Positions 24,201 to 35,979 of a stretch of DNA of 64,000 bases are shown piece after piece (the first letter of the stretch is position 1; the number at the start of each line of letters is the position of its first letter). The notes below the pieces were generated by a model that ran no database searches, was not told the origin of the DNA, and saw nothing but the letters and a program-made list of their open reading frames with translations. The stretch spans positions 62,001-126,000 of the forward strand of contig JAGQDJ010000025.1 in NCBI GenBank assembly GCA_022885665.1. The letters are read 5' to 3'. This DNA is from Triops longicaudatus (taxonomy: Eukaryota > Arthropoda > Branchiopoda > Notostraca > Triopsidae). The position numbers were made by a program, and so were the translations under genes.

Positions 24201-24827
24201 GTTCCGGTAAAACGTACTTGGAATGATTAGCGCTATCGACAGGCATGCCAAAATCAAACGAAACTGCGACTTCTCCCAGCGAGGCTGAGAAGCTGGATTT
24301 GTTAGTTCCAAACGATTGACCTGTCTTCCCAACAGGAATAACTTGCAAGGCGTGCTCGGGGTCTTCAAGCCGGTAAAGTCTATAAACCGAGATTTCGGAG
24401 TTAGAGATTGATCAAAGATGGTGGTTTTTCTGCTTCAAAGATTGCGGTGAACGGTGACTTGCCTCATGCAATTATCGGAGGTTAGGACAAAGAGGTGATC
24501 GCATCCAGGAGAGCCAGGGTGCCAGGCGCACTTCTGAATCGTGATGTTCGAGTTGTACAAGGTGATCTTTTCTCCGATGGGATAAGACCTAAAGATAAGG
24601 AATACAATGAGAAAAAGGGGTTTTCGGGAACGGAGCCATTTTTCGAGATTAAAATTGTGTCACCTGACAGATATCTTGTCTTTGAACTTGTCTCCTCTGA
24701 TGTTCCATTGATGCGGCAACTCGACAATTACAACACCTTGAGGTCCGTACAAAAGCACGCTGCTACCATCCAGGCTGGGCACGACGTATTTGACTCGGAA
24801 CAAGGGCGGATCCGTCAAAATCAGGGT
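21299..24827 (-). CDS. Nup88: Nup88 nucleoporin, exons 2-11
   Basis: Ten exons on the minus strand, in coding order: 24664-24827, 24463-24588, 23833-24379, 22743-23052, 22423-22670, 22252-22362, 22027-22106, 21820-21966, 21423-21662 and 21299-21362. With exon 1 at 29884-30093 the CDS is 2247 nt, or 748 residues (human 741), with consistent phase throughout. Nup88 is a cytoplasmic-face nuclear pore protein that works with Nup214 and Nup62 in CRM1-linked export. Residues 1 to about 535 form the beta-propeller: DPPLF, LLYGPQGVVIVELP, SASLGEVAVSFDFG, PADDNYGSDACDLLCLP, HQAGVHAVSLPIVHRLVEL, HVEHVVCTQ. Residues about 575-748 are helical coiled coil (REEYILKQDLAREE, HRLADKYEDAKEKR) ending in TKLKTLVQSIQQTRKLYGA. 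The intron between 24463 and 24380 starts with GC (AG|GCAAGT) rather than GT. The donor after 23833 (GAG|GTTTGT) is weak; that junction is the least certain. Confidence 0.95.
23053..23832 (-). other. long Nup88 intron with repeat debris
   Basis: A 780-bp intron among neighbours of 60-160 bp. It is AT-rich and contains, at about 23271-23425, a copy of the dispersed repeat also found near 27.1, 34.0 and 36.0 kb. Repeat insertion probably explains its length. Confidence 0.6.
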
Positions 24828-25179
24828 CTGAAATAGTCCCCAGAAATCAAAGGCCGTAAATGAAATGGATACAAAACTGGGAGTAAGGGAATAAACTTCC
24901 CTTGCCTGTTAAGCGTTCCAAGTTTTCAAACTGAATAAATGATGCACAATAGCATAAAAACGATAAGAATTAAAATGTTCTTCTTTATTTCGCTATGCTT
25001 AATCACCACGCTCAGAGTTTGGTGAATAGGGCGAGTGAAACGACGCTCGCATTTGTCTTATTTTGTCTACTCCATTTAAACTCGGTAATGACAAGAGTGT
25101 CAAAGTTGCCTGGATCTCGTTTACATGTCCTGTGCCATCTCCCTCTCTTACTTCCCACCACAAATCTCATTATTATTAA

Positions 25180-26800
25180 ATGAAAAAAAAGCCTCGGCGA
25201 GATACTAAGCCAATGGTCCATGGAACTCTTTTCCGCTTGTTTTTTGCTTGTCTTTTCTTCGCTTCTTTTACTCTTGTTCATTAAGCCCCGAAAGTTTTCA
25301 ATCGACCGAAAAGCAGTGGGCCTTTTGTCTTTTTTTCGTCTTTCTAGCCACCGCCGGTCGGTCGCTGGGAAAAAGCATTCTCCCGTCCTTCCATCCATCG
25401 CCCGCCTTCGCATTTCACGTTATGCAAATGAGCGATTCAACCCCTCACCCATTGACGCAGGAAGTGCATTAAAACCTTAGGAAAAGACTTCTTATCAAGC
25501 CGAAGCAAGGGTATAGACATATGAAACGAAAAACAGTCGAGAAAAAACGAAAAGACACCCCAGAGTCTTTCCTTCACCCCTTGGCTCCTCCTTGGAGACT
25601 CTTTGAACTTTTCTTTCGTAGGCTACCAAATGAACTTTTAAATTGACCAGGACCGGAAAACAAAGCCATTCTTCCAATGTCGCGCCTAAATGTCTCTCCT
25701 CGGAGCTTTTAATAAGGTTATGCATGCAACTGCGGCACTCTTCCCTTGGTAATGTGTGAAAAAGCTAGGCTGAGCTTCACTAAAGCTCTCCTCGCGAGAC
25801 AAAAGAAGCGCAATTAGCCCGGAAAAAGCTCCTGTGTCAATTAATGAAAACGATCTAAGAAGTTTGTTAAAAGTATCACAGCCTGGAAATAAAAACTAAA
25901 ACAAGAGCAATCTAGAAAAGCCTTAGTTTATTCAAGGGGCGGTGAAAGAAAAACTACAAAGAAATTCGTACCAAAAAGCCCCCCCGAAAAAGGTGGTAAA
26001 CTTTTTCCTACAACTCCAAACGCATAAAGTTTCCAACTGTCCAAGCTCCACAACAGGGAACCTAATCGGATTCAGAATTATATGACACATGTAAAAGTTT
26101 GGCTCGGTAGCCAAATTGAAGGCTTGTGCCTTGCACTATACAAAGGCGGGGGGTAACAAAAGTCTGGAAATTAAAACACAACGAATGTTCTTCAGTCCGT
26201 GCTCCCTTTTTCGGGCTTTAAAAACTCCCGCCTTCTCTGATAATGATATCTCCCCATTTCCTCCTCGCTCCAGCAATTCAATGGCCCAAATTCTCTTCTC
26301 TCGTTCTCTCCTGTCTAACATGGCCATGTTCTATTCCGGATTCCCAGTCGCACTATAGTGACTTCAGCTCCCGCTTACCCATTACGGGATTTTTATAATT
26401 GCCAGCCGGGGAAATGCAAAACGGTTTTAATCAGACCGGTCGCCGGGCCATTAAGCTCAAGCGCCAGGGGTTGCCCCAAAAGCAAGTATGGAGATCGGGG
26501 AGGGAAAAAAGGGGTGGGCAGGGAGCCGTGGGGGGAGAGAAGGTTATCTATGGATGCTGATGCTGGAAAGAAGATTCGTTCGGGAGTCCCGGCCGGGACT
26601 TCGCCTTGAAAGCATTTCCGGCCGCGTCCTCAGGGACTAATTAGGCGCAGTGGCTGATGAGTCGGAAGCACAGCTCCCGGCCATATCGGCTGCCATATCA
26701 GCACATCGCCTTACCACGATAAATAAAACCTGGAGCATAACTTAAAACTCCCAGGATCCTACATCCCTCAACCCTCTTCCAAGCGATAGCGTTACAACTC
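25180..26800. promoter_or_regulatory. GC-richer non-repetitive intronic blocks, candidate enhancers
   Basis: Two stretches (about 25180-25800 and 26100-26800) are visibly GC-richer than their surroundings, free of low-complexity sequence and not coding. They contain homeodomain-type TAATTAG (about 26638), an ATGCAAAT octamer (25422-25429) and paired purine/pyrimidine motifs. They lie 3-5 kb from the Nup88/CUX bidirectional promoter. Regulatory function is inferred from composition only. Confidence 0.35.
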
Positions 26801-26925
26801 ATCTCGTTTGACTTCAATCCTTTTCCCCCATGCAGCTCAACTATGCACGCTAAGTACAGGTTTCAACTCGGTGCATGCAACACTGCGTACTAAGAAACCA
26901 AGTCTGGGAAAATGACAAAATGATA

Positions 26926-27087
26926 CATATAAATAATATTATTTAAAAAGGTATCAAAATAAATAATATTATTTGAAAAGATTCGAATAAATAATATTAT
27001 TTAAAAAGATATCGAATAAATAATATTATTTAAAAAAGATTTCGAATAAATAATATTATTTAAAAAGATTTCGAATAAATAATATAT
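26926..27087. repeat. AT-rich tandem array, period about 29-31 bp
   Basis: About five and a half units, each containing the palindrome AAATAATATTATTT followed by AAAAAGAT(A/T)TCG. Spacing varies by one or two bases. Units are near-identical, so expansion is recent. Confidence 0.85.
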
Positions 27088-27420
27088 AATACGGACATTC
27101 AAAATGCTAAAACTTCAGACCTGATATCACGAAAAATACCTGACACATTTAATTTTTTTTACCAAAGAATTTAAAAGAAATTAGACCTACTACACTTTAC
27201 CCTATTCCAATTCTTTCGTTCAGTAAAGTAACAAAATAACCATAATGTAGAAATTTATTAAAGCGCTATTTAAGAAAAACCTAAACAATGCAGTAGATAT
27301 CTCTAACTGCAACATTACTGTCAAAACAATTTCCTCAACTTGAACCGGTTTTACAGTTTTTCTCACATTTTCCCGTATTACTCTCCCATTGGGTATACCA
27401 GGGCATTAAGGTACACTTTT
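27088..27420. repeat. dispersed unclassified repeat, copy 2 of 4
   Basis: Aligns by eye with 34018-34400 in the same orientation. Both have a start near 'atacggac', a middle with 'gacctac', and an end with 'gcaatagatat' followed by 'ttactgtcaaaa'. It aligns in the opposite orientation with about 35980-36310. No open frame. Confidence 0.5.
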
Positions 27421-29469
27421 TTATTACAGAGATGAAGCAGAATGTTCTAACATTTGTTACAATTGTAACTGCAAACTACGACACATGTAGTATATTATAA
27501 AAAATTTCATGGGCAAAGTTATTTTTTTTATCTATTATTTTATGTGGTGGCACACGTTAAACCCGAAGTTACTTTTGACCCAACAGGTACACAATTGTAA
27601 CAAATGGACGATTTCTAGTTTGAAGGCTAGTTTGATTTTATTCTAAATTTTTACCAAACATAATAGCTTCCGAGACAGCAAAGATATGTCTGCATCTAGC
27701 GGTTATTCATTCAGACGGTGATTTACTTCGTGCTACGCGTGAAAGTTCAAAAAGCTTGTGATATTACAATTTACCCAAGTCCTGTCTACCTTGGCGGTGC
27801 CCAAGGTTAAAATGTACGAAGTGCTGAAATACACATGGAGGCTTATGCAAGCTCAGCATTGTATGCTTCAATTATTAGCTACTATGAGCATGAGATATTT
27901 CCCTAGCTTTTGCTTTAAGGGTAATTTAGTTTCGTTTTTGCTCCTTATATTACTTATGCGCAGTACTGATGAACAAGGACAATAAGCTGCTTATTGGGAG
28001 TCTTTAAACCGCCAGAGACAATGCACCCCCTGATCTATATTCGTAGGGTACGCAGATCAAGCCAAAGTTGTTTCAATCTTTAAACAGGTTACCTCGTAAG
28101 TCTTGTCATACAGGCCGGAAGAATGAACGGGGAATAGCAAATTTCAAAGCTTAAAGGATTCGAATTTGAGTCTCAGGAAGCACTAAAAGTTTCATTCTAA
28201 CTTGGGTAGAAAACAAAACGCGTCTGTTGGACTTTCCGCAGCTGACCACAAACCGCGTAACGAAGACGTAAACTGAGTGCTCAAACGTTTCTGGCTGAAT
28301 GACACGATAATATCTTAGCTACGATAGTCGTCGGCGTAAGGCCGTAGTGCTCCGATTCTTTGCCTTTGCTTCTGTTCGTCCATTTGGTTGCAAGTACGCT
28401 ACATTGGGTTCAAATCAAGACCAGCAGACCGCGAAACGGCGACTCCCGTCGTGATTCGCCGAGGTTCAAGCTGCAGCTTCACACTTAATAGGCTCTTTTG
28501 TCTTGTTCATAACTCAATTTATACGGAACCTGTAAAAGCTTTCTTGTAATAGCTCCCTTTACTTGTCGCTTCGTCTCCTAGTAGATCAAAACCTAAAGAG
28601 CGTGTTACTAAAATGCGTTAACTGGTTCGAAGCTTGTTTTTGTACCTTGTTGCTTCTTTTATGTTGTTATCCAGAGTGCGGCAGGAATATCTCACGAATT
28701 TCAAAGCTTAATTAAAAGTGGTAGAAATTTGACTTCGCAGTCTCACAGTGAATAGAATGTCGTTTTACGTATTTTAGAAAAAAATGACAAATTTTGAAAT
28801 TATTATGTTTTGAAGCCAGGCCTCAATTTTGGTAATTTTTGTGGTACCAGGCCGTTATTTCCACTAGTTTTACTACAATTTTTTTGGTAAATAATAACCT
28901 TACACTAACGATGCTTAGTTTGTTTTTAGACTCATGTTATTAGGCAGGTCTAGAAAAAAAAAATCCAAAATAAATGGCAAAATACGTGCATAGTAAAAAT
29001 GGCATTACATACACGACTAGACTGTAAAGAAAAACTTTTTTAAGAAACTAGAATCACGTTTTTTCATTCAAACGTCAAAACAGGGAGGCATTTCTAAGCC
29101 ATCAGCTACACGACTGCTTCCCAACAGTGACTAGTCACTGTAAGTGCTCAAATAGCGTTTGTCTTATGCACCAATTTAATAATAATAAAAAATAAAAGCC
29201 CTGCACTCATTTTTGTTTCTAATTTATTTCCTTTTAAATGATAATTTTCTTTCGTCGAAATTTTAGTTACTGAAAGCAAAGGGGGTGTTCTCTAATGGAC
29301 GATTTTGAGTAATGGCCGAAAACTACTCAGATGTACTGCGCTATACAGTAAACTAGAACGAGGCTCATCGTGATCGTAAAACTGCTATTTGTACCAAAGG
29401 TTTGGTATATTGGACGCTTTTTTCTTTATGAACAGGACTCGTTATAGCAAGATTATTCTGCAATCGTTT

Positions 29470-29660
29470 TCGAACACAATAAAACCTCGCTATAACGAAC
29501 ATCCAAAGATACAATGAATTCATTCGTTATAAAACGAAGACCTTAATCGCCAATGTTGACCACTTGGGCCGATTTGCAGGTGTTTCGCCGAGACCTACGG
29601 ACTTAGTTCATAATAGCCGATAATTCGTTCGTAAAGATGTTCGTTATAGCGACATTTTAG
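29470..29660. repeat. pogo/Tigger-like MITE debris
   Basis: Inverted terminal-like motifs 'ataaaacctcgctataacg' and 'gttcgttatagcgac' face each other. This CTCG(T/C)TATAACGAAC pattern resembles the termini of pogo/Tigger-related elements. No transposase frame is visible. Confidence 0.45.
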
Positions 29661-29883
29661 AGCAATTTCATAGCTTTTCTTCTACTATTACGGTTTCCAT
29701 GACCGCTTTACGCTTAGTAGGAATTCCTCTTACATATGCGATTCTTCTAATGAATTAGCCACGTGCACCTAACAAAGTTCAGTACATTAATACTTATGTT
29801 AACATTCATGGTTACTTATAATGTACAGACGGGCAGACCATAACGTTTCAGAAGGAAATGCTGTGCGTTAAAGATGACGTTAC

Positions 29884-30093
29884 TTGATAGCGTTTGCTTT
29901 TGCTGTAAGATTCTGGCGCCAGACTTTTGGCAAGGAGGCAGCAGTCAACATCATCCCAAATTAAGAAATTCTGGTCGGTCAATCCAATTGTATTTCTCGT
30001 TTGAGCCTCATTGGCACCTTTTTTCTGCTTCTTCTTCAAAGCGGCGAAAAGTTCATCGCCGCCAAAATCACAAAACGTTTGAAAAGTCGCCAT
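29884..30093 (-). CDS. Nup88: Nup88 exon 1 (start codon exon)
   Basis: Encodes the first 70 residues, starting at the ATG at 30093-30091 and ending in phase 0 at CGC TAT CAA with donor GTAACG. The segment TRNTIGLTDQNFLIWDD matches the human Nup88 TRNVVFGLGGELFLWDG strand, and the end (KRYQ) joins exon 2 (TLILTDPPLF) where human reads QYQRLLCINPPLF. The Lys-rich linker before TRN is also typical. The frame stays open 12 codons upstream, but only GTG is available there, so the ATG at 30093 is the start. It lies 85 bp from the divergent CASP/CUX start codon. Confidence 0.95.
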
Positions 30094-30178
30094 CGTGTTT
30101 ATTAAACCAACGGACCACCCACAACACACGAAAGTACCTAGGAGGCGGAGTCTCCCACGTCAACCAGTAGTGAACAAA
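30094..30178. promoter_or_regulatory. 85-bp bidirectional promoter, Nup88 / CASP-CUX
   Basis: The whole gap between two start codons pointing away from each other. It must contain both 5' UTRs or overlap the coding sequence. There is no TATA box; a GC-box-like GGAGGCGGAG lies near the middle (about 30142). Such short head-to-head gaps are typical of TATA-less bidirectional promoters. Transcription starts are not visible in sequence. Confidence 0.65.
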
Positions 30179-30241
30179 ATGGCTTCTAAAGTGAGTGTAG
30201 TGGTAAGTGCCTGGAAACAATTTGATTTTTTGGGACTGCAA
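30179..30241 (+). CDS. Cux: CASP/CUX exon 1
   Basis: ATG to the donor CAA|GTAAGC, 21 codons, phase 0. The end, AWKQFDFLGLQ, matches the vertebrate CASP/CUX1 start (YWKRFDLQQLQ) and joins in phase to exon 2 (KELDSEA, human RELDATA). In vertebrates one locus makes both the Golgi coiled-coil protein CASP and the cut-homeodomain factor CUX1 from these N-terminal exons by alternative splicing. Some invertebrates keep the two together and others have separated them. The diagnostic exons (cut repeats and homeodomain, or the CASP transmembrane tail) are not in the window, so I cannot say which this gene makes. The exon is far too short to be found without its partners. Confidence 0.88.
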
Positions 30242-32825
30242 GTAAGCCTATTTTTCCTTGACAATTAACCTAAAAAATAGTATGAAAAATACTGGACCAT
30301 ACTCTAGATTTTTGTGAGAAATTGTGCAGGACTCGAACCTGGAGGATTTATATTTCTTTGAGGAAAAACTTTGTTGTCATGTCCATGTTTGGGCTGTTAG
30401 TGGGCGGTACCTAAGCTGGGCTCGGATTCAAAACCGACCCGCACAGCTTTGGCGCCAAAAGCTTAGCGAACGTCGCCTACATCGTAATTTAATAAATAAA
30501 ATGGGAGTTTTCGTAATAAAAGCATGCAAATTATTATTTACGTACAGGATTGAATGTACCATGTAATTTGGTACTACTTTTATAGTTAACAATTAAATTT
30601 AATTAAAAAATCGTTCGCTGTTTTCACATGAGATCTCTTTTCAGAATGAATATATTTCTCTTAAAGAATAGCGATGGAGGAAAAGTGTCTTCAGAGGAAG
30701 CAATATTTGCTTTTATACAGTTTACTCTAATTTAGTGAGCAATAGTCTTTGCATTTAAATGGTCTTTCTCCGGCGCCGACTTCCGATGTTCGAATCAATC
30801 AGGGTTAGTGGTTGCAAAGAAAAGATGGCGCAAAAAGAAGCGCGGGGCAGAAGAACTTGTTAAGACTGACAGAGTGGGGCGGTCATTTATTGTTGGGTGT
30901 ATTTTACTATGGCCACATGGCATTTCGTTTGAATTGCAAATGACGTTCACAGAAGAATTGATCTGGAAAAGTTAGAGGGTGGTTTTGGTCGAACTTAAAC
31001 CTTTTATTTACCCTCCAATTCCCTCCGAAACTTACTCCAGCCTCTTGGATAATCGAAGTACAAAGAAAGCTTCGTATCTGTTAATTGCTGCTCCGTGAAA
31101 TCAAAGAATTAAATCGTGTTTTTCCTGCCGGGAGACATTCCGTTGTAGTTGACCAAGTCTTGGTAGGCAGAAAGAATGACCCGGGAGGCGTGGACTTTGA
31201 AAGTCATGAGTTCCAGAAAATTTGTTCCTATTACGGTCGATTAAACCCTCCAACAGATGCAGTCGGTTTGTTGTAATGCCGTCGACTCACAAGCTTCATT
31301 TCGCTTTACCAATGTGGCAACATTTCCATGCTACAGGAAAAGTTGCTTTTTGCTCTCTTTCTTCTTCGGAGAGAGAAAAGGACTGAGAGAAAAAAAAACA
31401 CTCAAGAAGCATAGATTTAGTGAAAACACTCTAGCTTTTTATTGCAGTAGCCCTCATACTACAGATGACTCTCTCTCCTTTTTTTTATCAACACTATTGT
31501 TTGGCAAATTTGCAGCCTTACGCAGTCGAGACATTTGTCCTCTCTTTTCAAAGTCTCCCAAGTAGCTTTTGTGGAAGCGGCATGATTCTTATTATTGTGT
31601 TGATATTGTATTTATTTATTTCGCTCCCGTCAACCGCATTTCCGGGCCATTGATTCCTGTTGAGATGTATCTCCTGAGCCATTTCTGTTCTATTTTCTTG
31701 AAAACGAAACACGTTAGCTGAAAGGGGGACGTTGGGGCAATTGTCACCACTTTTGCTGGGGTTATTTATGTCTTTGGCTAGTTACTATTAAACAAACTAT
31801 TAAGTTTGTGTGAGAAAATATTAATTTCTTTTACCTTCTGGGTTCGGTATTCCGAACTCGTGCCTGACGACTACCTTTAAAAAATTTGGTAAAGAATTTG
31901 GACGTCGTTACGGTGGAAGTTGTCTACGTAAACGCGCAGTTTTCCGGGGTGCTTCATGGTGATGTAATTGTCGTAGCTATCTAAACACTCGTTCTGTGTT
32001 GTGTTTCTAGCCGACGTTTTAATCGAAGGAGATCTGCACCATTTATTAAATCGGCAAGAGTCTCGGTGTGAGGGTAAAAAGCAACGGAGAGTGAATAGGC
32101 GTGTATATAGCAAAGGATTACGACATAGAGCTTAAAGAGCATTAGGTTTGATGCCAGGCTATCGTCTTCAATTGGTGCGGTCCGTCTCCGTTCATTAAGC
32201 CCCGCTGGCTGTTATTGAATCCGAGACGGAAGGCTTAGTAGCAGAGCAGTGTGCTTGCACTAGAAATGAACTGGGCTTTTCTTATAGTGTATGGCAGCCG
32301 TTGCACCAGCTCTAGCAGAAAACGGAGTATAGACTTGGGAAAGCAAAACTCCCCAGCATCGGACGAAAAGATAATTGATAGCATTAACGACCAAACGGGA
32401 ACGCGTCACTTCGCCCGCTTTCCCACCCTTACAACCCTCCATTACCCGCTCCCCCCCTTTCAGCATCGTCGCGTCATCTTCTACATGGAGCACAAGATGT
32501 CCGAAAATGGAATGTAGCCTTTTATTAGATACTAAGAGAAGAAACCTCAGCTTAAGGCACTAATTAGAAAAAATAAGTTGGTTCACTGATCCGACTGTCC
32601 ATAGATCCCGGGATCACGTTCAAGCTAGGCTATGAATAAATATTATTAAGAAAATTCAGTTTGTCAGTCGCACGTGTCCTGTCATCCGGTCACAATTTAA
32701 CCGACCTTGTATTGTGGCAAGATTTTTTCCTGAAAATTTCCATGACATGAGCGAAGGCAAAATACATTGCGCAATGATGAAAGACAACGTAATAATTCGT
32801 TTAGGAAACTAAATAAAGTTAAGTT

Positions 32826-33482
32826 AACGGACTCTCGATTTACGTGTAACATGATTTTGCTGTAATATAATCTTGTTATAATGAACTCGGGGTGACAGAA
32901 AATTGCTCGGCATATCGGCTGTACCCGATATTCGTTATAAAAGAACTAGCTTTCTTCTGTACACTAACGTGGCTCGGAATCTTTCGATTACTTCATAGTA
33001 GACGAGATCAGCTTACAAAGTAAGATCTCGCCATAATGAACATTCTGGTGGACGGGAAATGTATTCTTTGGCGAAGTTCGTAATAGCCAATATGACCCAG
33101 CAAACTCTTATTTCACTTAAATCTATGCATCTCGTTCACAAAAGACGAACGGTTCGTTATAACAAGTATTTTATGTAACGAGGCTTTAGTGTAAAAGTTT
33201 GTTATAGCCATATTCTTAATAGTTTCGCTTTAAGAAACTTGAATTTAATTTCCTGAATTTAAGAACTCGAAAATAAGTAATTTAACATAAATAAATACAT
33301 TCAATATTCAGTATTGAATTTATAATAAGTTCAAAATTCAGTATTTATATTCAGTATAAATAAATTCTTTATTATGCTGTTCGTGACTGGCACGTATGTT
33401 TCAAACAGTATTTAGAGCAGTCTCTCCTATTTCCGGTATCCCTTAGAACCGAAGTTCGTTTAAAGCGAGGTTTTATTGCATA
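32826..33482. repeat. cluster of pogo/Tigger-like MITE fragments
   Basis: Repeated 'gttataatgaac', 'cgccataatgaac', 'gttcgttataac' and 'aacgaggctttagtg' motifs in both orientations, ending near 33480 with 'aaagcgaggttttattgca'. They look like several decayed copies nested in or next to one another. No transposase. Confidence 0.45.
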
Positions 33483-34017
33483 GCTGTAGCGAGGGGTTCT
33501 AGTGATCACGGCGAATGGTTGGGAGCAAGAGCCATCAGGAGCTTAGTACACATATGAGCAGTGTTCTAAGAAATCCTCGTTACATTGATTACGGTTCAGG
33601 CAGATTAATAACACGGAGCTTAAGTTTATGGAATGATGGAAAGGAAAACCTCCGGCATCCCGTGGGCTTCCCTTCCAAGAGTCAAGCACGATACTCTATT
33701 TTTCGGTCCATGGTTTCTAATACTTTGGCTGCCTGACGGCCCAAGTGGCCTTTGCGCTTATGAGATCTCTAATTAACTCAATAACTTTGGCTCTTCTTCT
33801 TCCACTTTTTCTGGAAAAATATGGCATTGTTGTGTGCCGTTTCTGCTCCGCTGATTTCCCAATTCGACGGGATCTGTATAGACAGTAACAGCAATAAGAA
33901 AAGCGCAGCCTGTAGAAAGAAAACTTAGCAAGTTGCAGGACGTTAAAAGAGATTCACGAATATGTATTGTAGTCAAGCCCTAGCCAGTAATAGAAACTCT
34001 GCGTAGGGGTATACTGT

Positions 34018-34400
34018 AATACGGACGCACAGAACCTTAAAATGGCAGAAATGATGTCACACAAAGTACCCGACCGATTTCGTTCTTCGTTTTAATTAAA
34101 AAATAAAATAAAATCGGACCTACAGTACCAGGTTACCCGATTTCCATTTTTTCCCTTGAATAAGTAAGTTGGAAAAAATCAGCCATAGTTTTTAAATTTA
34201 GTAAAAGCCCTTTTCAAGAAAAACTCAAACTGATGCAATAGATATTCCCAACAGCAACCTTACTGTCAAAAAAGTTTTTTTTTTTTTTTTTTTTTTACAT
34301 TTTTGAACCGTTTTTAATGTATGATTTCTGAAAATCTCCCAAGTTATTCTCCAGTAAGGGTTTTGGCTAAACTGGTTCTTTAAGCTTACATATTTGTTAT
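34018..34400. repeat. dispersed unclassified repeat, copy 3 of 4
   Basis: Same family and orientation as 27088-27420, interrupted by a T run of about 24 bases (about 34274-34297). Other copies are at about 23271-23425 (partial) and 35980-36370 (both inverted relative to this one). Confidence 0.5.
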
Positions 34401-35979
34401 TAGTTGTTGCAAAAAGTAGCAATTTCACACTATCGATGAACATTTCAGTTTTGTTAATTTTTGTGAAAGGGAATATATTTGTTTGATTTTCTTGAATTTT
34501 CTTCTCATTGAACCCCACCTTTATTCCTTTGCATGGGCTGGTTTCAGAAGGAGGTTACTTTAGCCAGGCTGATCAGTCGGCTAAGCCTCTTGAGTCTGTC
34601 TGCAAAGTTGCGTGTCTTTCGACTGCAGTTTGTATCGCTCACTTGGAGGGTTGTTCGAGTCTCATGCAGCAAAGCGTGAGCTGAAAGCGGGACAGGGGGA
34701 GTGCGGCGCACCAATTATTTATTAACGCGAGCCACGTTTGGAAATGGCCAATAGATAGAATTCCACGGACACGATACAGACAACTTCAAAGCAAACAACG
34801 ATTTCTTGTCTGTACGTTTTGATTAAGGCTCCGGGAAAGGAGGGTCCAGGGTACCAGGCCGAGGACTCGACAAGTCAGGGGGTCAATTTCAGGGACGTAA
34901 TGGGGTTAAACGTGACAGTTGCTTAGGAATCTGTGGAGATACACAACGCTCGAAAAAAAATCCCAAGTCTTTCTTTGATCCCGGATGCTCTTTGGCATAT
35001 TTCTGCCGGACGCATTTTCCAAATGGCAAGTTACGACTCGCAGTGGTCAGGGAATTTCTATATACGTCACTGATTGGGAAATATTGGCTTATAGTTGCGT
35101 TTTGTTGTCGGCCCAGAAGACATAAAGCCACCGGGCTCGGGAAAGAAAGCCTTTAAGTGGAAAGAACGGAGTAGAAATAGGAGGAAGTAGAGCGTTTGGC
35201 GTGGCAATACTGATATAATGCGAACATTGTTGCATGGGGGACAGATGTATTGTTTTCAGATAGACTTTAGTGATAGTCAAATGAAATGGAGTTGCGGAGA
35301 GGGCAAAAGACGCGGAAAGGTTTGCATAGAAATGGAAAAGATTGGATCCTCAAGCGAGATATGCAAAACAGCAAGTGAAATACAACCCACTCGGGTTACG
35401 GTGTAGACCGACTGGCTTCAACACCGATTTTATTGCGGCGTCCACAATGCCTCTAGTCGTCTGGACCAACAATGACAGTTTTAGAAGTCATTACTTTATT
35501 ACCCTGGGAACTGTCCGCTTGAAAGTCACTTCAAACATAAGGTTGATTGTCAACAGACCTGTTGAAAACACAGGCTTGATTTTTTAATATTTTTTTTTAA
35601 TTGTGTTGTATTGTTTTGTTGGAATTTATTTTTACGCCATGACTTGAGTTAAATTTCATTTCGTTTGAAGTCTGTGTATGTTTTATGTATTATTGTGTTT
35701 TATTTTTTTATTGATTTTTACTGCAGAATTGTTTCGAATTTTTCAAGGGTTTAGGATATCTTAGAAAACTGGAATATGGTGTTTTAATAGGTAATCGTAG
35801 TAGATAAATTGCGACTTTTGCTCTTTAATTTTCTTTATGAGATCGTTATGAGATGAGCTCATTATCCCCGTGAATAAGTTACGATTTCTGAACAGATATA
35901 GCATAAAAACGTCGTTACCTAAAATAACAGGCTTACTTACTATAAATAGACATAATCAGGGTTCTCAGGATTGAGAAAG

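Larger units (their letters stand above)
24828..29883 (-). other. Nup88 intron 1 (5.1 kb)
   Basis: Defined by the exon 1 donor (CAA|GTAACG) and the exon 2 acceptor (CTATTTCAG). It holds GC-richer blocks without repeats (about 25180-25800 and 26100-26800), an AT-rich tandem array (26926-27087), a dispersed-repeat copy (about 27088-27420), a 16-bp inverted-repeat pair (27451-27606) and pogo/Tigger-like debris (29470-29660). Open frames inside (for example 25012-25413 on the minus strand) match no family and are probably chance. Confidence 0.75.

Noticed and set aside
24914..24938. Mini-exon reading FENLERLT with an AG before it, upstream of Nup88 exon 2
   Set aside because: Its only donor would leave the wrong phase for exon 2. 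The true exon 1 at 29884-30093 joins in phase and matches the family.
25012..25413. 133-codon minus-strand frame inside Nup88 intron 1
   Set aside because: Composition-driven, not Nup88-like, matches nothing known, and overlaps frames of similar length on the other strand.
26651..26680. Hammerhead-like CTGATGAG core
   Set aside because: The matching GAAA core and the three stems of a hammerhead ribozyme are not present.
30325..30345. Perfect tRNA B-box (GGTTCGAGTCC on the minus strand)
   Set aside because: No A-box at the right distance, no cloverleaf and only a four-pair T stem; not a tRNA gene and not clearly a SINE.
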